This document shows, piece after piece, positions 50,613-64,000 of a stretch of DNA of 64,000 nt. The DNA is taken from contig NC_084668.1 in the NCBI RefSeq assembly GCF_028389875.1, forward strand, positions 30,052,993-30,116,992, written 5' to 3'. The notes under the pieces were generated by a model. That model was not told the DNA's origin, searched no databases, and worked only from the letters and a program-made list of their open reading frames with translations. The first letter of the stretch is position 1. Each line of letters opens with the position of its first letter. This DNA is from Rhea pennata. Lineage: Eukaryota; Chordata; Aves; Rheiformes; Rheidae. The translations under genes and the position numbers were made by a program.

Positions 50613-53600
50613 ATCTGGAGGGGTAGTATAGCCCAATGCTCCTGAGGGGACTCTGTCTACGGGAAACTATATGTTTCAGGTGCTTCATTTAGAGGGAAAA
50701 GAGGGAAGCAAATGGAATCAAAAAATGCTAGAATCTGTCATGGTACACAGTGGCTGGCTGTCTTCTGCAGTGGGAGTAAGGGATGTTGACACTATCATGC
50801 TGGTAGTTCTCAGGTGTTTCCTGTAGATATCTTCTGTTACTTGCTGTCCTTGGGAGAAAGACAATAGCTATTATATTTGTTTAGGACACACTGTTCTGGA
50901 GTTTCTGCAGTCCATGAAAAATAGCAACTGGGGGACTAAGCAGGAGTAATGTCTAGAGTGTTCATCTGCCTCTTTCAGCAGAAGGATGCAACACACCTGG
51001 ACTCATTGCACTCCCTGTGTGATTACTCTTTGGAGGATAATTAACCATTAAGCTTCAAAGTCTTAGCTAAATGGCTAACATGCAGTAAGTTACTCAGAGT
51101 GGAACTGAGTGCTGGGATACCACTCACTGTTCAGAGTTTCCACTGTTGCACTGCTGTCCACTGCTAGTTTGCCACTTGATCCAAAGGACTTCTTTTCAGT
51201 GGGTATCTACACTAGCCGTTACTCCTTTTTTGTTTTTGATCTGTTTTAAGCATTTGTAAATAGAATTTCTTCTCTCTCATGAGAAATATTGATGATGATG
51301 TTTTGGTGATTTTGATTTTTATGCAGAGCATATTCAAAAAAAAAAATGCAGAGCAGTGGTATAGCTGTTGTGCTGTTGCTGTTCTTAGTAGCATTCATTT
51401 TCAAAATCACTGAGAGCTAGCCAAATGCAAACCTTACTGTGCAATGCTTAACGCTCCTCAAGAGTGGATGTTCTCTGGAGTATCTTGCTCCTCTGATGTT
51501 GCAATACACAATACTCTTTCCAGGGCAAAGACAGCATTCCTTGCTTGTTCTGTACATGTCTCTTGCAGAAAAGGGAAATTTTCAGTTCTAGGCTGAAGTA
51601 ATTTCTTTACTGTGGGAACTCTGTATTTTCAGTGCATTGGTAGCAGAACATCAGACTAGCATCTGGCCTTTTGCTTATATTGGCTTTATGAATGTGGATG
51701 TTATTGCTAATCACAATTTTTAACATCTGGTAAATTGCAGGGAATTCAAGCATCTTGGGAAATAAGTTATTTCACATTTAAGACTTACGCTTTCATAGCT
51801 GGTTCTCTCTGGTGTCACACCATGAAAATTAACTTAATAGTGTTGTGAGCAGCATGGCATGTGCATCTGCAGGACTCTATTTGACTTTTGGTACTGTTTG
51901 CTACTGTTGCAGTGTCAGCCTCGTACCTGAAATAGTGATGCTCATAACAAAGGAAAACAAACCTCATTCTGCATGTCCTTCAAAATAAGACTAAGATCAG
52001 AGCTTGTGTTTGGAAACATTCTGGTCTTGCTGGGCTTTTTTATCTTCTTGTCTGAAGTAAGAATAACTTTGAACTTAATTTTCAGCCACTCCAATAATGT
52101 TATGTGTGTTGCAGATGTTTTTTATAGTAGTCATTCCAACAGATGAGGCTGGTCCAGCTACTGAGACCAGAGCCTTGTAGAGGGGATTGAAGAAAATAAA
52201 CTCTGCTGAATCTGATTGGGTTCAGGAATATCCTGGGACTGGTCATATTGGGGAGCAGGCTCCAGGATTAGCTGAGTGCTGACTGCTTTTGTCAGCACTG
52301 CTAGAAGAAGTATCAGAGCCAGCAGTGGCAGCACCTGCAGCTCCACAGCACTCTTGGGGCAGAGGAAAGGTAGAAAAGAAGCAATGGCGATGTCAGGACT
52401 AGGGAAGGTGAGGATGAGGCAACAGGGTGCCACCATTGATGGTATATCTTGTCAGCAATTTCAAGTGAGTCTTGGCTACAGAATGATTAGGAACCTTTGA
52501 CTTCTAGGAAATGCAGTTTCTTTATTTAAAGCTAGTGTATTCCATACGTTCCAAACTGCATTAACTCCTTTAGTGACAGTTTGTGGCACAAATCCTGACT
52601 GTTTAATTGGATTTATCATGGCTATTGGGAGCATAAATGTGTTTACAGATTTGTTGTGAAAGCTATTTTGTGTGTTTTTCTCAGAGCAAGTCAACTTCCA
52701 TGTGGTGCAATTATGTTCAAGATGTTCCCTGTAGCGCTGGAATAATGTCAGATTATATTATATGTGCATATTGATCTTCAAAAGGATTTTATCGAAGGCA
52801 TGACATACCATGTCAGAAGAAGAAAGGGATCTTACTTTCTATCAGGAAAGGCATGCTAAGCTTAAAACACAAGAAATCCTGTCAAATCCTGTTGTCTTAT
52901 TATGGAGAAATGTTTGTCACTGTCTAGGCTTTTTCCCCCATTGACCTCTCCTTCCTGCTCCATCTAACTTTGCCAGAACTACGTCTGTCTATCTGCTGTT
53001 TTCTGCACTCGTTCTATGGCTGCTTGCAGCTTTTTCATTGTTGAAAGTTTGAAGCAAAAGCAGTAAGACATTTCAAAGATAAGAGTTTGAAAAATGAAAT
53101 AACTAATTTGGTTTGGAAAGTTTCTTAGTGTTCATTTGGTTTGTCCTACCATATAATTTGGTCTGGAAACTTCCTCCATATTTGATGCAGCTGTACTCAG
53201 ACAGACAAGTGCCTTTGACCTCTTTAGAAGAGTGTGGCTCTTTAATAATATTATGCTGGAGAGTGAGTAAAGTGTGTGGGTGTAACAACAGCTTTTTGTG
53301 CTCCATAGATGCAGAAAGCAACTGAGCTCTTTGATGGAACCGATCATTGAAACAATGAGGGCTGCTGCTGCAGCAGAGCTGGAGGGGAGCTTGGGCAGTG
53401 TGACCTCCGGGCTTTCCTTGGGCCCCAGGAACAATCTCCAGGGCAGAGGAATGATTTGAATTGCAGCTGTGTGGAAAGGTGGGTGCAATCTCTGAGAGGG
53501 AGGGCAGCAGAAAAAACAGACTAGCTTGGGAAGGCTTTCTGGCATAACCTTGAGAATGAGGCAAGGGAGTTTTATAGGAAGCAGATGGGAATAAAAAAAA

Positions 53601-53816
53601 AAGAAACTGTAAATTGTTGGTTTATTCCTGCATCCAGAGTAGTACATGGACAGTACTGCCTCTGCAAAATGCCTGACAATTGCTTCCCAAAAGAAGTCAC
53701 CTTAAATTTTATCTGACTGCTGAGGTAAACCAAAGTGACATTAGTATGTGGCTGGATCTGGCCCTGGGCTGGTGCGGTTGCTCCAGGCTGTGAGGGGTAA
53801 CTGTGTTGTCCTGTAG

Positions 53817-56800
53817 GCAGTCTCCAGGCTGTGCCATGGGGTGAGGAAGCAGGACACGGCCCAGCGTGAGGACATGAAGCTCCAGCTCTGCCCTGTGTAC
53901 AAGCTGCTGGAGGTAAGCTAGGAGTGCATACAGACTTGTAACAAGGCAGCTGGAGCATATTAGCAAGAAAAAGCAGGCAAGTGGAGGAACCAGGACCCTC
54001 AGGGAGGTCTATAAAGCACTGCTGCCTCCCAGGGTTTCTCCTGGGGTAACACAGCACTACCCTGACCACGGTATGCTTTGTGGCTGAGTCTAGAACCAAG
54101 TATGGGCTTGATTAGGTGGTTTCCATCAGCTTCATACAGTCCAGTGCAGGCATTAATACACAATTTATGAACACAAAGCAATTATGCTGAATGAAATTCC
54201 AAGGCAAACAAAATCCCTAAGCTGAATTTGAAAGTATATGTCATGAGCTTCAGGGAAATGTTGGATTCTGTACTTATGTTTACATTTCTCAGGGATTCCC
54301 AGGCCAGCTCTTTCCCAATAAGCAGTAGGTGCCGGCCATGTCAGTTTTCTCTGAGATAGAGAAAACCCCTGAAAACACTATGCTGACTTCTGAGATCAGC
54401 ACAAACAACAGCATTTCTGTTATCAAAGTGAATGAATGATGCTGGCTATACATGAACCACAAATGAATCCTGCTCACATTCTCTGAGCCATATTGGCCCA
54501 GGTACTACCATAAAGAGCAAGAAATAGTAAAATCTTATCTTACCTTCTCAAGGAAGCAGAGAAGGCTGAATAAGAATGCATGGAGCTGTTCAACTGATAC
54601 AGAAGGGACTTTTCTGTGCTGGAACCACAGTTAGGTGTCGGCGGCATGGACAAACAACATTGCACTAGGGGTGAAGTTGGTCTATAATGCATATTGTCAA
54701 ACTTCGGGGGTTTTTTTAGGTAATGATGTAATTGCCTGTCTGGTGACAGTTCAGATGTTAAACATCATCTCTGCCTAATAATTTCATTCTTAACTATAAC
54801 AAGTTTTCCCAGTGCTTCTAAGACGATTGTAATCTATTTTCCTGCTGAATGATATTCAGAAATGAAAATAACTTTGTGGTTATTACTACTACTAATTGTT
54901 ATTATTACTAAGTCTTGTTTAGGGATTATTCGGAGCAGCAGTATACGAGTTCTCTGGAACTCGGAGAAGGTCAAGATTTTCAGATGCCATCATTTGAAGC
55001 TTGCAATCTATGCCTGTGTTTTGAAAGCAGGTATTCTGTTTTCAAAGTTATACTTAAGAACATCTTCCAGGGACATTCTTCTATTCTCTCTTGCTGTCTC
55101 TTTAGTCTAAGCCTATCAGCTCCTACAATGCCTCTGTATCCAAAAGTAAGGTGCTGAATCTTTGGCTGAAGTTGGCAAAGCAGTTAACAGTACAGACCTT
55201 TGAAAATTACAGAGCTCTAAATTCATGTTGCTATGACCAGAGAGAGATGGGTGGAAAGATCAAAGAGGAAGCAGAGAAGTTCAGAGACTAGAGTGTAGAG
55301 ATGTAGTTAGCCTTTGTCATCGTCGGAAGTGAACAGAAGATAGGATAGGTGCCTTTGATAGCTACAGTGTCAATGTTGCACAAGGTGGAAAATCTGTAGT
55401 ACAAAAAGTGTGTTGACAGACGCAAGGAACTTGCAGCTGTGCATAGCATGTCTCCCTCTGGAAGTCACTGCAGTTACACGTCCTTTTGCTGTAAGTGCTA
55501 ATGCTATAACGGAGCAGGAAAAAGGACACAGGCATATCAGAGGGAAAAAAAAGGAAAGGGAAAATCCATATGTTCACTAAAAATAAATATAGGAGAAGAT
55601 CTCTGGCAATCAAACTTCTGGATGCTCTATGCTGATTCATGCCAGCTGAGAATCTGGCCCCAGAAACTGAGGTTTGGCAGTACAGCGCAAGCAGAGTAAC
55701 CATGTATGCAAGCATCAGGTAATGATTTTCATTGATTTAGTAAATCCAGATCTACAGATGTACTTTGCTAATGGAAAATTTGGCCTTGATGAAAAAAATT
55801 CCTGAAGTTTTGTGTAAGTGTATAAAAAAGTACCCAAGAATGTAGAAACTTTTGTGTGCCTAATCAGTTACATATTTGCTAGGTTTTACTGAACGGTTTG
55901 ATGTATGTTCAGAACAAAATCACATTTTAAAGGCACAAAATGTACTTCACAGAAGCTCAGTGTCCAGGCCATTTTACAGAACTCAATTTTTTTACTGTGC
56001 TTCAATCCAGTTAAAAAGCCTGTAGGATGAGCCATTTTAAAATATTCACAAGATCCATGAGTCATGCAAAATCCTATCACATTTTTTCCTCTAGTTGAAA
56101 TCACAAGTTACGAGTGGTAAAAGACCTGTTAAATCATAGATAAAGAATGCTGCATGATGGGTTGGTAAAATACAAAAAAATCTGATTTTCATCTAGCTTG
56201 TAATTCCCTGGGAATGAATTCAACAGGTAAGACTGACATCATGGCTTACCCTCAGAAAGGAGTGGCATGCAGCTGTATCCCTTGGAGAGTTGCTATTCCT
56301 TCTCTTGGTTTCTCTACTGCTTCAGGCGAAAGGAGATTTTCGTACTACTCCTTTATCTAGCACAGTTGATTCCCCACCTATACCAGCTCAGCTTCTCTGG
56401 CAGGTATGTTGGGGGATGGTGGACCCAAGCTTTCATCTGCTCCCAAGTCTTCCCCTAAAAAATTGCACATTTGTGATCCCACAGAACCTTTTCTGCATCC
56501 AGACGCAGATGAGCAATCCAGGTAGACAAGTAAGAGGTGACACTGGATCCATATATTCAGACTTACAAGTCCTACTGCTTTGGGTGCGCACAGCTTACAA
56601 TAGTGGTTGTCCTGAAAGATAGCTCTGGAGCATGGGCAAATAGATTGTGTGATGGATTTGGGAAGTACCAGGTTTTGCACTCGTGTAGTTGTAATAGGAG
56701 CAACCAGTCTAGAATAGCTTCATTGCCTTTAGATCTACACTGGGGCAAATCATGATCCTGGACACAGGACTAGATCAAAAAGAAAAGATAGTCAGTTATC

Positions 56801-57523
56801 TGACTTGCACAGTTAAATAGTGATTGTATAAAATTTGTGCAAGAAAATGAGAGGCCAGCTTTGAAATCTGATTTATAGATTCTTTGAAACAAAAGGAGGT
56901 TATGGCATCGTATGTTTTTAATACAATCTCTGAGCATTTCTAGACAGCAGTGAGCTTTTTTTTTGGAAAGGGTAAGTATTAGGTTATTAGGATATTAAAT
57001 TTCTTGGGGCTGAACTTTCTCCTTTGCTCCAGCAGCAAACAAAATATGATGTTAAGTGAAATGATCTGGTAGGACATTAACTAAAGCAAAGGAGCATTAA
57101 AGAGATAGTCTTGATCTTCAGGTATGTAGAAGGAAGCAGTGAATCTAAAATTCATTTAGATCAGATATGAGTGATAACAGAGATTAGATTATCCTATCTA
57201 ACTCTTTGCAACATTTCTGAATTTAGTAATTGCAAATTGATAGAATACCAATATTCCCTAGATAATTTAGTTACTATAATAAGGCCTACCTGGGAGTGCT
57301 ACTTGGTTGTATCGGTCAGTGCTGGACTGCCCTTTCAAGGCTGGACTTCAACCTTTTTTTCATATTTATTATTCCACAGTGATTGTTGAAATTCTTACCC
57401 TTTTATTTTCTTCTCCTTGAAATGCAGTGCTCGGATTCCCCAAACCTTGTGTTCCTTGTTGGCTGGGATTTGCTGAAGGCCAAGAAAAAATCCATAGAAA
57501 ACATTAAACCCAGAGAGTCTCAG
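53817..57523 (+). other. Chain of six phase-compatible exon-like segments
   Basis: Segments 53817-53912, 54293-54324, 54923-55030, 55106-55145, 56326-56403 and 57428-57523 each have an AG acceptor after a pyrimidine-rich tract and a GT donor. In the order given they join into 150 open codons. Best splice sites: GAG|GTAAGC at 53912, CTCTTTAG/GTAAGG around 55106-55145, and CAG|GTATGT at 56403. Peptides include LCHGVRKQDTAQREDMKL, SAPTMPLYPKAKGDFRTTPL and SPNLVFLVGWDLLKAKKK. I recognise no family. One implied intron is only 75 bp and the donor at 54324 is weak. Chance alone can produce such chains, so confidence is low. Confidence 0.13.
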
Positions 57524-60500
57524 GTTAGCATAAACTGTAAGAGTATTTAATCAGAGAGAAAGTCTCACTTTCTGCTCTCTCCTGTCTCCATTTTTGGACC
57601 ATATATTGGAGCTCAGAACTTACCTCTCACAGAAACAATATAAATTCAAATAATTCAAATAATAGGAAAAATGTGTGCCATTTGAGCTGGGATTCAGTGA
57701 AAAGGGGAACAACTGAGGGAAACAGTTATTTTTCATTGCTTGCATGGTTCAAATCTATATCGTTAGGCATTACCAGACGTTTAGCTGAGGGAAAGCAGTG
57801 TATCTGAAATAATCTCACTATTAAATAGAATTCTAATTATTTCTTATTGCTACTTTTTTTCTGGTTCCCATTTTCACATATTTTTTCTTTCCCATAGTGA
57901 CTTTATCCTCTCTCTAACCAATTCCTTCTGGAAAAAAAAATGACAAAAAAAAAGGAAAAGAAACCAAAATCACAGTAAGGAAGTCATGAGGTTAGAATGA
58001 GGAATTGCACGCAGTATTTTTAGTGACATCCCTTAGAGCTTGATCATTGTCAGCAACCGTAGGAAGGCCAACAGGGAACCCGAAGCACTGTTCCTTATAT
58101 TGTGGGGATAAAGCAATGCTCACCAAATGAGGCTGACAAGTTCCCATTCTAGAAGTTGATCTATAGCCTAATCCACTTCTCTTTGCCAAGTAAGAGGACC
58201 AGGTTAGCAGCAACCTTTGGGCATACAGCTTCTTCCTTATTCCCCACCACTGTGTAGGATCTTTACTTTAGTAGCACATTTTAAAGGTCAGTGGTCAACA
58301 TCCTTCCATTTAAAATTAAATGTATCCTGCTTTCAGATGGTTGCAAAATTCCATACATTGAGCTTCTGTTGTAGTGAACTGAGATACTAATTTATTGTAA
58401 AATATCTTTCATCAGACTTGAAGAGCTAGGTTTTGCCAATGCTAAAAATAAATCTGAATATAGGAAGGGCTTATGGAGTGAGCAAATCCAGCTGTAAAAA
58501 ATTCATCTGTTGTCAAGAACACTGATCATGCAACATTTCTTTAACTCTCAATTTCTTGTGAAATAAAACCAGACATACTTAATTCAGCTCCTGCATATAG
58601 GGGTTCTAGTGAGGGATTGAAATGTCTTGTATAGTGATGATGCTAATCTCGTACTTTTAACGAGTACAAAGATGTGTTGATTTAAAAAATCAACTTGAGG
58701 TAAATATCTGACCTAGAAAATTTTAATCCAAATGATTAAAATTTAGCAAGATGAAAGCACCTCAAAACAGGGTCTCATTAGAGGATGTGTTGGGAACAGA
58801 TGAAGCTCTCAGCTCTGCTAGTAATCATCTCCTTAAGATGGCTCAGTACTTTAAGAATATTTTTCTCTCTTTGAAAAGCTGGCAGATAATTTTGAAAACA
58901 AAAAGGCCTGTACAGCTAGTAATGAAGTGAACCTTGCAGCTATCTGGATATTACTCAGTTGTGAGCACGTGTTTTCTGCTCTGTTTCTTAGCAAAAAGAA
59001 CCTCAACCTTTGAAAAGATTGAACATGTGTTTTATTTATGTTCCATACCTGTTTGTGACCTCTCACACTGATGTTAAACAGAGGAAAGCAAGCTGCAGTC
59101 TCTTTTTGATTGTTAGTTGCTAAACCCCGTATCTCAGGTGTCTGTGTCACCCACCAGTTCCTTTCTGACAGTTATGTGACAATCACAATTCTGTTCTTTT
59201 TTCTAGCTCATTCATCTGTCGCTCATTGTCTCTGAGGCCGCACTGCTTGGGTCATAAAGCTGGATAAGACAAATTTTGCTGTCCTAACTCAAGGAAGCAG
59301 CTAGGAAAAGAAAGTGGTGGAACTTATAAATGAAGGAAGAAGTAGCCATGAGGCTGATCAAAGCCGTCAGAGCTCTTGACACTGTGCTGTATACTTCCAG
59401 TTGTCTCATAGGATTTCACTTTGATAAAAGCACATGAAGTAGCAGGAAAATGTGGCAGTCTTTGTGGATTAGAGGAAGAAAAGTGACTGTTTATTTATGT
59501 CACAGTAAGTAGCACCAGGAAATCCCAAAGATCAGAATGCCATTGGGCTCAATGCTGTACAGTCAGTTGACAAGACAGTCCCTAGGTAAGAGTCCCGAGA
59601 TAAGAATATGCTATGTGGATATAGCAGACAAAGAATGCGGGAAGTAGTTTGAAGAACAGATAAATCCACAGAGTTCAGCAGAAAAACAGTGATAAAATCC
59701 CACTTTGCAAAGGAGTGACTTGTAGGCATCATAGCAAAAGTGTCTTAAAAGACAGTAATATGAGAGCTTTGTAACTTTTGACAAAATTTTTGCTGTATGA
59801 AGAGCATTCTCTCTGCAACATAAAATGCGTGTGTTTCTTGGTTGTTATGCAGTAGATTGTTCATATGCTTGTTTGTCATTACGGCACTGGACTGAGAAAG
59901 CTAAGATCAAATCTTTACAGAATTGTAAGGCTAAATTGTTTCTTTATTATCTATTAAAAAATAAATGGAAGATGAGAACCTGCCCACTCTAAATTCATAC
60001 ACAAATAATTACAGGATAAGACAACAAGAATGTACTTGCTCAAAGAGGAGTAAATGCTTGGGCCTATTCAGGAAATTGATGGCAAACGGGTCATTCAAAA
60101 ATAACTTTGTGAGGCTATGGAAAGCTAGTGAAATTAAATAAAAGCAGAGAGAAGAGAAAAAAGCTGATTAAAGCAAGTGTTTTATCTGATACCAGAAACT
60201 GTTGGTTTTCATTCTGATCTGTTGTTCTTATTTCTGCATGTAGCCTTTAGAATGCATTTCAGGTTTCTCAAAAGGTTATTATTTTTCCAGTGGCATTAGA
60301 AAGGCTGAAATGATATTTGCAAGCGATTCTCCTGTGGTTTTGGCACCCACAGCTCCAGATTAACCAGATATACAGGCATGTAGTAAATCTGCAAATCAAA
60401 ACCTCTAGGTCCTGCTTGCCCCAGAAAAGTTGACAGAAGTTTTGTTGGTAGGATCAGAACAGAACCACAGTATGTGCCCCAGAAGGGACATATATCTGAA

Positions 60501-61595
60501 AAAATAAGCCATCCAGAATGAATGCCAACTCATAAAATGGTAGCTTCTCTTCTTTTTTTGTGCAAACTGTCTCACTTGGGAAATTGGGAAAGCTCTGTTG
60601 TTGGTTATATGGATGGGAAGGGCAAGACTACCCTTTCTAATTCTAGTTTCAGCTGACCACAGATATAATTTGTATAAAATTATGTAATTTAAAATCAGCT
60701 CAAATTTCCAGTTTCCAAAGTAAAGCAGCTCGATTCATGGTCTCAAGTAGAATAAATTAGTAAATACTAATCTGGCATTGGTTCGTGAGGCACTCTACAA
60801 ATGCAACAGTTGAAGGAACCTCTCTAAGGTAAAAGTCTATGGAGGATTGTAACAGTCACTTAATAGCACTCAGTGAACCTACATAATAGGAAAGATCAAA
60901 AAACTTTCATATCCAGTAATACTCCTAGGGGTGTAAGGTAGGCAGAAAAGCATTACCTCAGTTGGTAGTGTGTGACACAGCGATGCCTATCCTTGATGAA
61001 AGTTGCTATGGTAATTGGTAATCAAGACCTTGATAACAGCTATATGGGTATAGGGTATGCTATAATCTAAAAATCTACAAAAGTCTACCTTATTCCAGTT
61101 CATCTGGGTAAAAGTGAAAACATCAGTAAAAAGGCAGTGATACGGACTGCCATATGCAGAAAACTAGACTGTTTCCGATGGTCCTCATAAAGTTTATATG
61201 CTGTCTGGAAATGTGTGTTAAAGTCTATGCCACTTATCTCCAGTAGTTTACCTCCTTTTGCTAGATCTACAACAAGAAAGAGAATATTCTGCTGATAAAC
61301 AGGAATATACAGCTAGGGAAAATGTCAGTGCTTAAACCAGAGCCTTGCTATTCTCTCGGTGTTATCATTGCTGGATCCTCTGCCCTTCCTTAGTGGGTTT
61401 GAGGAGGTGGCTGTTTTGGCTGGAATTAGAGAGGCACAGGTGGTATCACCAGCTGTAAATTGGAGGAGGCACTTCCTGATTATGACCACTGCCTACACGT
61501 AAATCACTGCCAAGAGAGAAGCTGGAAAGTGTTGAAGCCTTCTCCTTGCTTGGAAAAGAGGCCTGGAGCATGATCGTAACTTTCCTGTTCTGTAG

Positions 61596-61692
61596 GTTTT
61601 TCACCTGTGGCATTCAGAGCTCCTCACAAGCACGTGGCTTCCCAAAATGCTGTGGCAGAGATGCTCCTCATATTTGGCAGACGTGAGGCATT
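61596..61692 (+). other. Exon-like segment, unknown
   Basis: The acceptor TTTCCTGTTCTGTAG and the strong donor ATT|GTAAGT bound 97 bp with an open frame reading FSPVAFRAPHKHVASQNAVA and EMLLIFGRREA. The other frames are also partly open. The peptide is not recognised. Short length makes chance a sufficient explanation. Confidence 0.13.
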
Positions 61693-64000
61693 GTAAGTTT
61701 GTGTGTCTAAAATTTAGGCGTGTGAAGGCACTGGGAGCTCAGGAGATGAAAATGTGCAGTATGTTTGAAAACCAGCTTACTTTTTCTAAATGACCTTGAT
61801 GTGTATTGAGATGGCTACTTAACTGTGACAAAATATTAACCCCTTCAAGTAAATAACAACTTGGCCTCTGTGATTTTGCACCTTGGCTTTAAATGTTTGT
61901 GGTGGGAGGCTTGTCCAAAGCTGCAGAGTAAATACTAACCTTGGGTCATTGCAAGGAGGTTGGCCTCTTCTTCTTGGAAATGGTTTTTAGAGGACACTGG
62001 AGAGTTTCTGTGTAAATCCTTGCATAGGCAGGAACAGGCCTTGTCTCAAGTGCACATAAGCACAGCCATTTGGAGTTACATCATTTTATTATCAGGTTAA
62101 ATTTTTTTTTAATTATTGTCTGGTGCTCATTTCCCTATATAATCACCTTTACATTAATGAAGGCCTATACTGGTGGCCCTGAGTTGCCTTGTCTTTGGGA
62201 AGTTTGGGGTGCTCTGTCTTCTCATTTATCTCATGCTGAAAGCCTTTGCTGGGAATGATCACTCTACCCATTGCCAGCTTGCTGTCTTGTCTTTTTTTTC
62301 TTATTATTATTTTTTTATCCTCACTGTCCTATATTTGGGTCCACTATACATACACACGGAGAGCAGTGAGTGAGTGAGAGAAGTTATAGAATTAACCCAC
62401 CAACGTGTGCTAGTCACCCACACACTTGAGGAGAGAGAAAGATTAAAAGATTAAAGTTACAAACTAAAAACTACCTCAGGCTACTGATGAGATCTAAGTG
62501 CCTGGATGCTAAGCCAAACTCCCACTCCTGAGGTGCAGCGCCACACTTGCTGTCACTCAAAGCAGATTTTCTCTCTTTCCTCTGCCATCCCCTCATGCCA
62601 CTAGCTTCGCTATTTTTACAGACCAAAAAACAAATAATAAGCTAGTTTTGCCCGTCTGTGCCACACCTCAGAAATTTTGAGGTGATCGTGTAGCAAGCTT
62701 TATGCACTCTTGAATTTTTGGAGATGGAAGAACTGTCTGGCAGCCTTAATCATGTGCCTCCTTTGCCCATATCACAACCTCTGGATCATTTCAGTTCAGC
62801 AGAGGCCCAGCGTAGGAGTAGGAGGGATGGAAATTTGCCCCAGTTTGAATTCTGGTAACTACATGGGGAAGTTTGCAAGTTCGTCAGTGCTTGCTCTTTC
62901 CTCCAGAGACATGTCATACAAGCCTCACTCTGTGAAACTTGCCATTAAATATGCTCACAACTTTATGTTCTTTTCTGCCATTTGTTAATGTATTTCCTCA
63001 CATTTTCCTCAAATCTTCAGTAAGACGGGGTGAAGAATGGCCTTTTGGTTTTATGCCTGAAAGATACCGAAGTAAAACTGAGTTCTGGGTCTTCCAAAAC
63101 ACAAGTCATATTGCTGTGCCTCTGTGCGTATATATGATACAAAGTGAAAGAGATATTTTTTATTTGACCAAAGCAGTTAGTTTAACCCAAAATGATGATT
63201 GATCATTTAACACTCAGAGTACTGAGCTCTCAGAAGTACTTAAAAAAAACTTTTTTTAAGCTTTTGGGTCACTTTTTGTGAAGAATAGGATATTTCAAAA
63301 CAAAAAGCTGAGCTCTGTTATTTGAAAACGTTGAAAACAGTATATTTTGACATCTCAAAAGTTTTTCTCCTCCCTGTGTTTTTCCAGATGAAGCTAATTG
63401 ACAAATGCAGGCTGAATTTGTGAAAATATTCACTCTCTCTAAGATCCCATTTTTAGTCACATTTCCTACTTATCAGAAGTAGTTTGCCCAGCTGTTGCCC
63501 CGGGCCTATTCCCAGGGGACATACGTAAGTGGCACCAGTGACAAATGAGCACTGGTACCATCTTGATCTAGGAAAAAATGATGTGTACAGGGCATGTGAT
63601 GGTCAGATGTGCAATGTGCACATTCATAGCTTGGTTTCACAGCAGATGACAGTGGAAACCTTGCAGATCAAGACCTGTTCAGGTGGCTCGTACCTGTCTT
63701 TAGATATTTGCACTTCTGCTAGTATGATTAGCTGCTTTGATCTGCTGCCAGTGGTCTCAGTGTGGTAGATGTGCTTGATCCTTGGAGCTGTTCTGGCAGG
63801 GACAGCTCCAAGGGGAGCTTTTCAGTGCTGTTGCTGGAATTCATGAAAATTTAGATGCTGACCTTTGAAAATAGGACTGGAACTACTGATGTTGGGCAGT
63901 CATCTAGTTTCTCTTTCTGTGCCAAGGTACAGGGACTGTTCAAAGATACGCAACTATTCAACCATATATAAATAGATGTGCATACAGTTCTTGAAAACTG

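Larger units (their letters stand above)
50004..64000. other. Intergenic region, no recognised gene
   Basis: Fourteen kilobases of AT-rich DNA with no protein family I can name. It contains (TTTG)n at 50588, an ATT-rich stretch near 54880, T-rich tracts, and several exon-like + strand segments between 52.3 and 63.2 kb. No rRNA, tRNA or young transposon was seen. It may contain noncoding first exons of the next gene, or lncRNAs, that cannot be told from sequence alone. Confidence 0.55.

Noticed and set aside
53572-54099. 175-codon open frame on the - strand
   Set aside because: Cys/Pro/Ser-rich without a recognisable family or methionine context. Part of it is the complement of the + strand segment at 53817, and neither is well supported.
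59880-59935. GGCACTGGACTGAGAAAGC, possible tRNA-derived SINE
   Set aside because: Only a short partial match to the A-box region with no B box; too little to call.
37000-64000. NAB1, expected upstream of NEMP2 by synteny
   Set aside because: No segment resembles the NAB1 N-terminal domain or later exons in any frame. Its coding part must lie beyond the window; noncoding 5' exons cannot be recognised.

Overview
This is vertebrate nuclear DNA: AT-rich, intron-dominated, with short coding exons bounded by GT/AG splice sites. It is almost certainly from a bird. The evidence is two young CR1 retrotransposons ending in the typical ATTCTATGATTCT 3' terminus, compact introns, and the gene pair MFSD6-NEMP2. 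That pair is neighbouring and convergent in other amniotes (human 2q32 order from memory: HIBCH, INPP1, MFSD6, NEMP2, NAB1). The species cannot be named from the sequence.

Layout. From 1 to about 18.8 kb lies the 3' half of MFSD6 on the + strand: five coding exons (5115-5212, 10911-11072, 11723-11821, 13785-14065, 16623-16793) and a roughly 2 kb 3' UTR. The large N-terminal coding exon is upstream of the window. About 0.8 kb of spacer follows. From about 19.66 to 36.5 kb lies the complete NEMP2 gene on the - strand: nine coding exons that join in frame into 458 codons, from a signal-peptide exon in a CpG island (ATG at 36418-36416) to a stop at 22763-22761. A long candidate 3' UTR reaches the distal poly(A) signal near 19.68 kb. 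MFSD6 and NEMP2 are therefore tail to tail. NEMP2 starts in a CpG-island promoter that carries a five-unit, 16-bp tandem array of paired GC-box and MYB-type motifs.

From about 37 to 64 kb no known gene could be recognised. This stretch holds a 2 kb CR1 element (about 47.95-50.0 kb) whose reverse-transcriptase frame is broken by only two nonsense codons in its main part, plus microsatellites, remnants of old interspersed repeats, and several exon-like segments on the + strand. Six of the exon-like segments between 53.8 and 57.5 kb happen to be phase-compatible. They are reported as a weak lead, not as a gene. NAB1, expected beyond NEMP2, shows no coding exon here.

Function. MFSD6 is a multi-pass major-facilitator-family membrane protein. 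NEMP2 is a nuclear-envelope multi-pass protein related to NEMP1. There is no sign that the two work together; they are simply neighbours. Nothing prokaryotic (operons, CRISPR) is present, and no intact tRNA or rRNA gene was seen.
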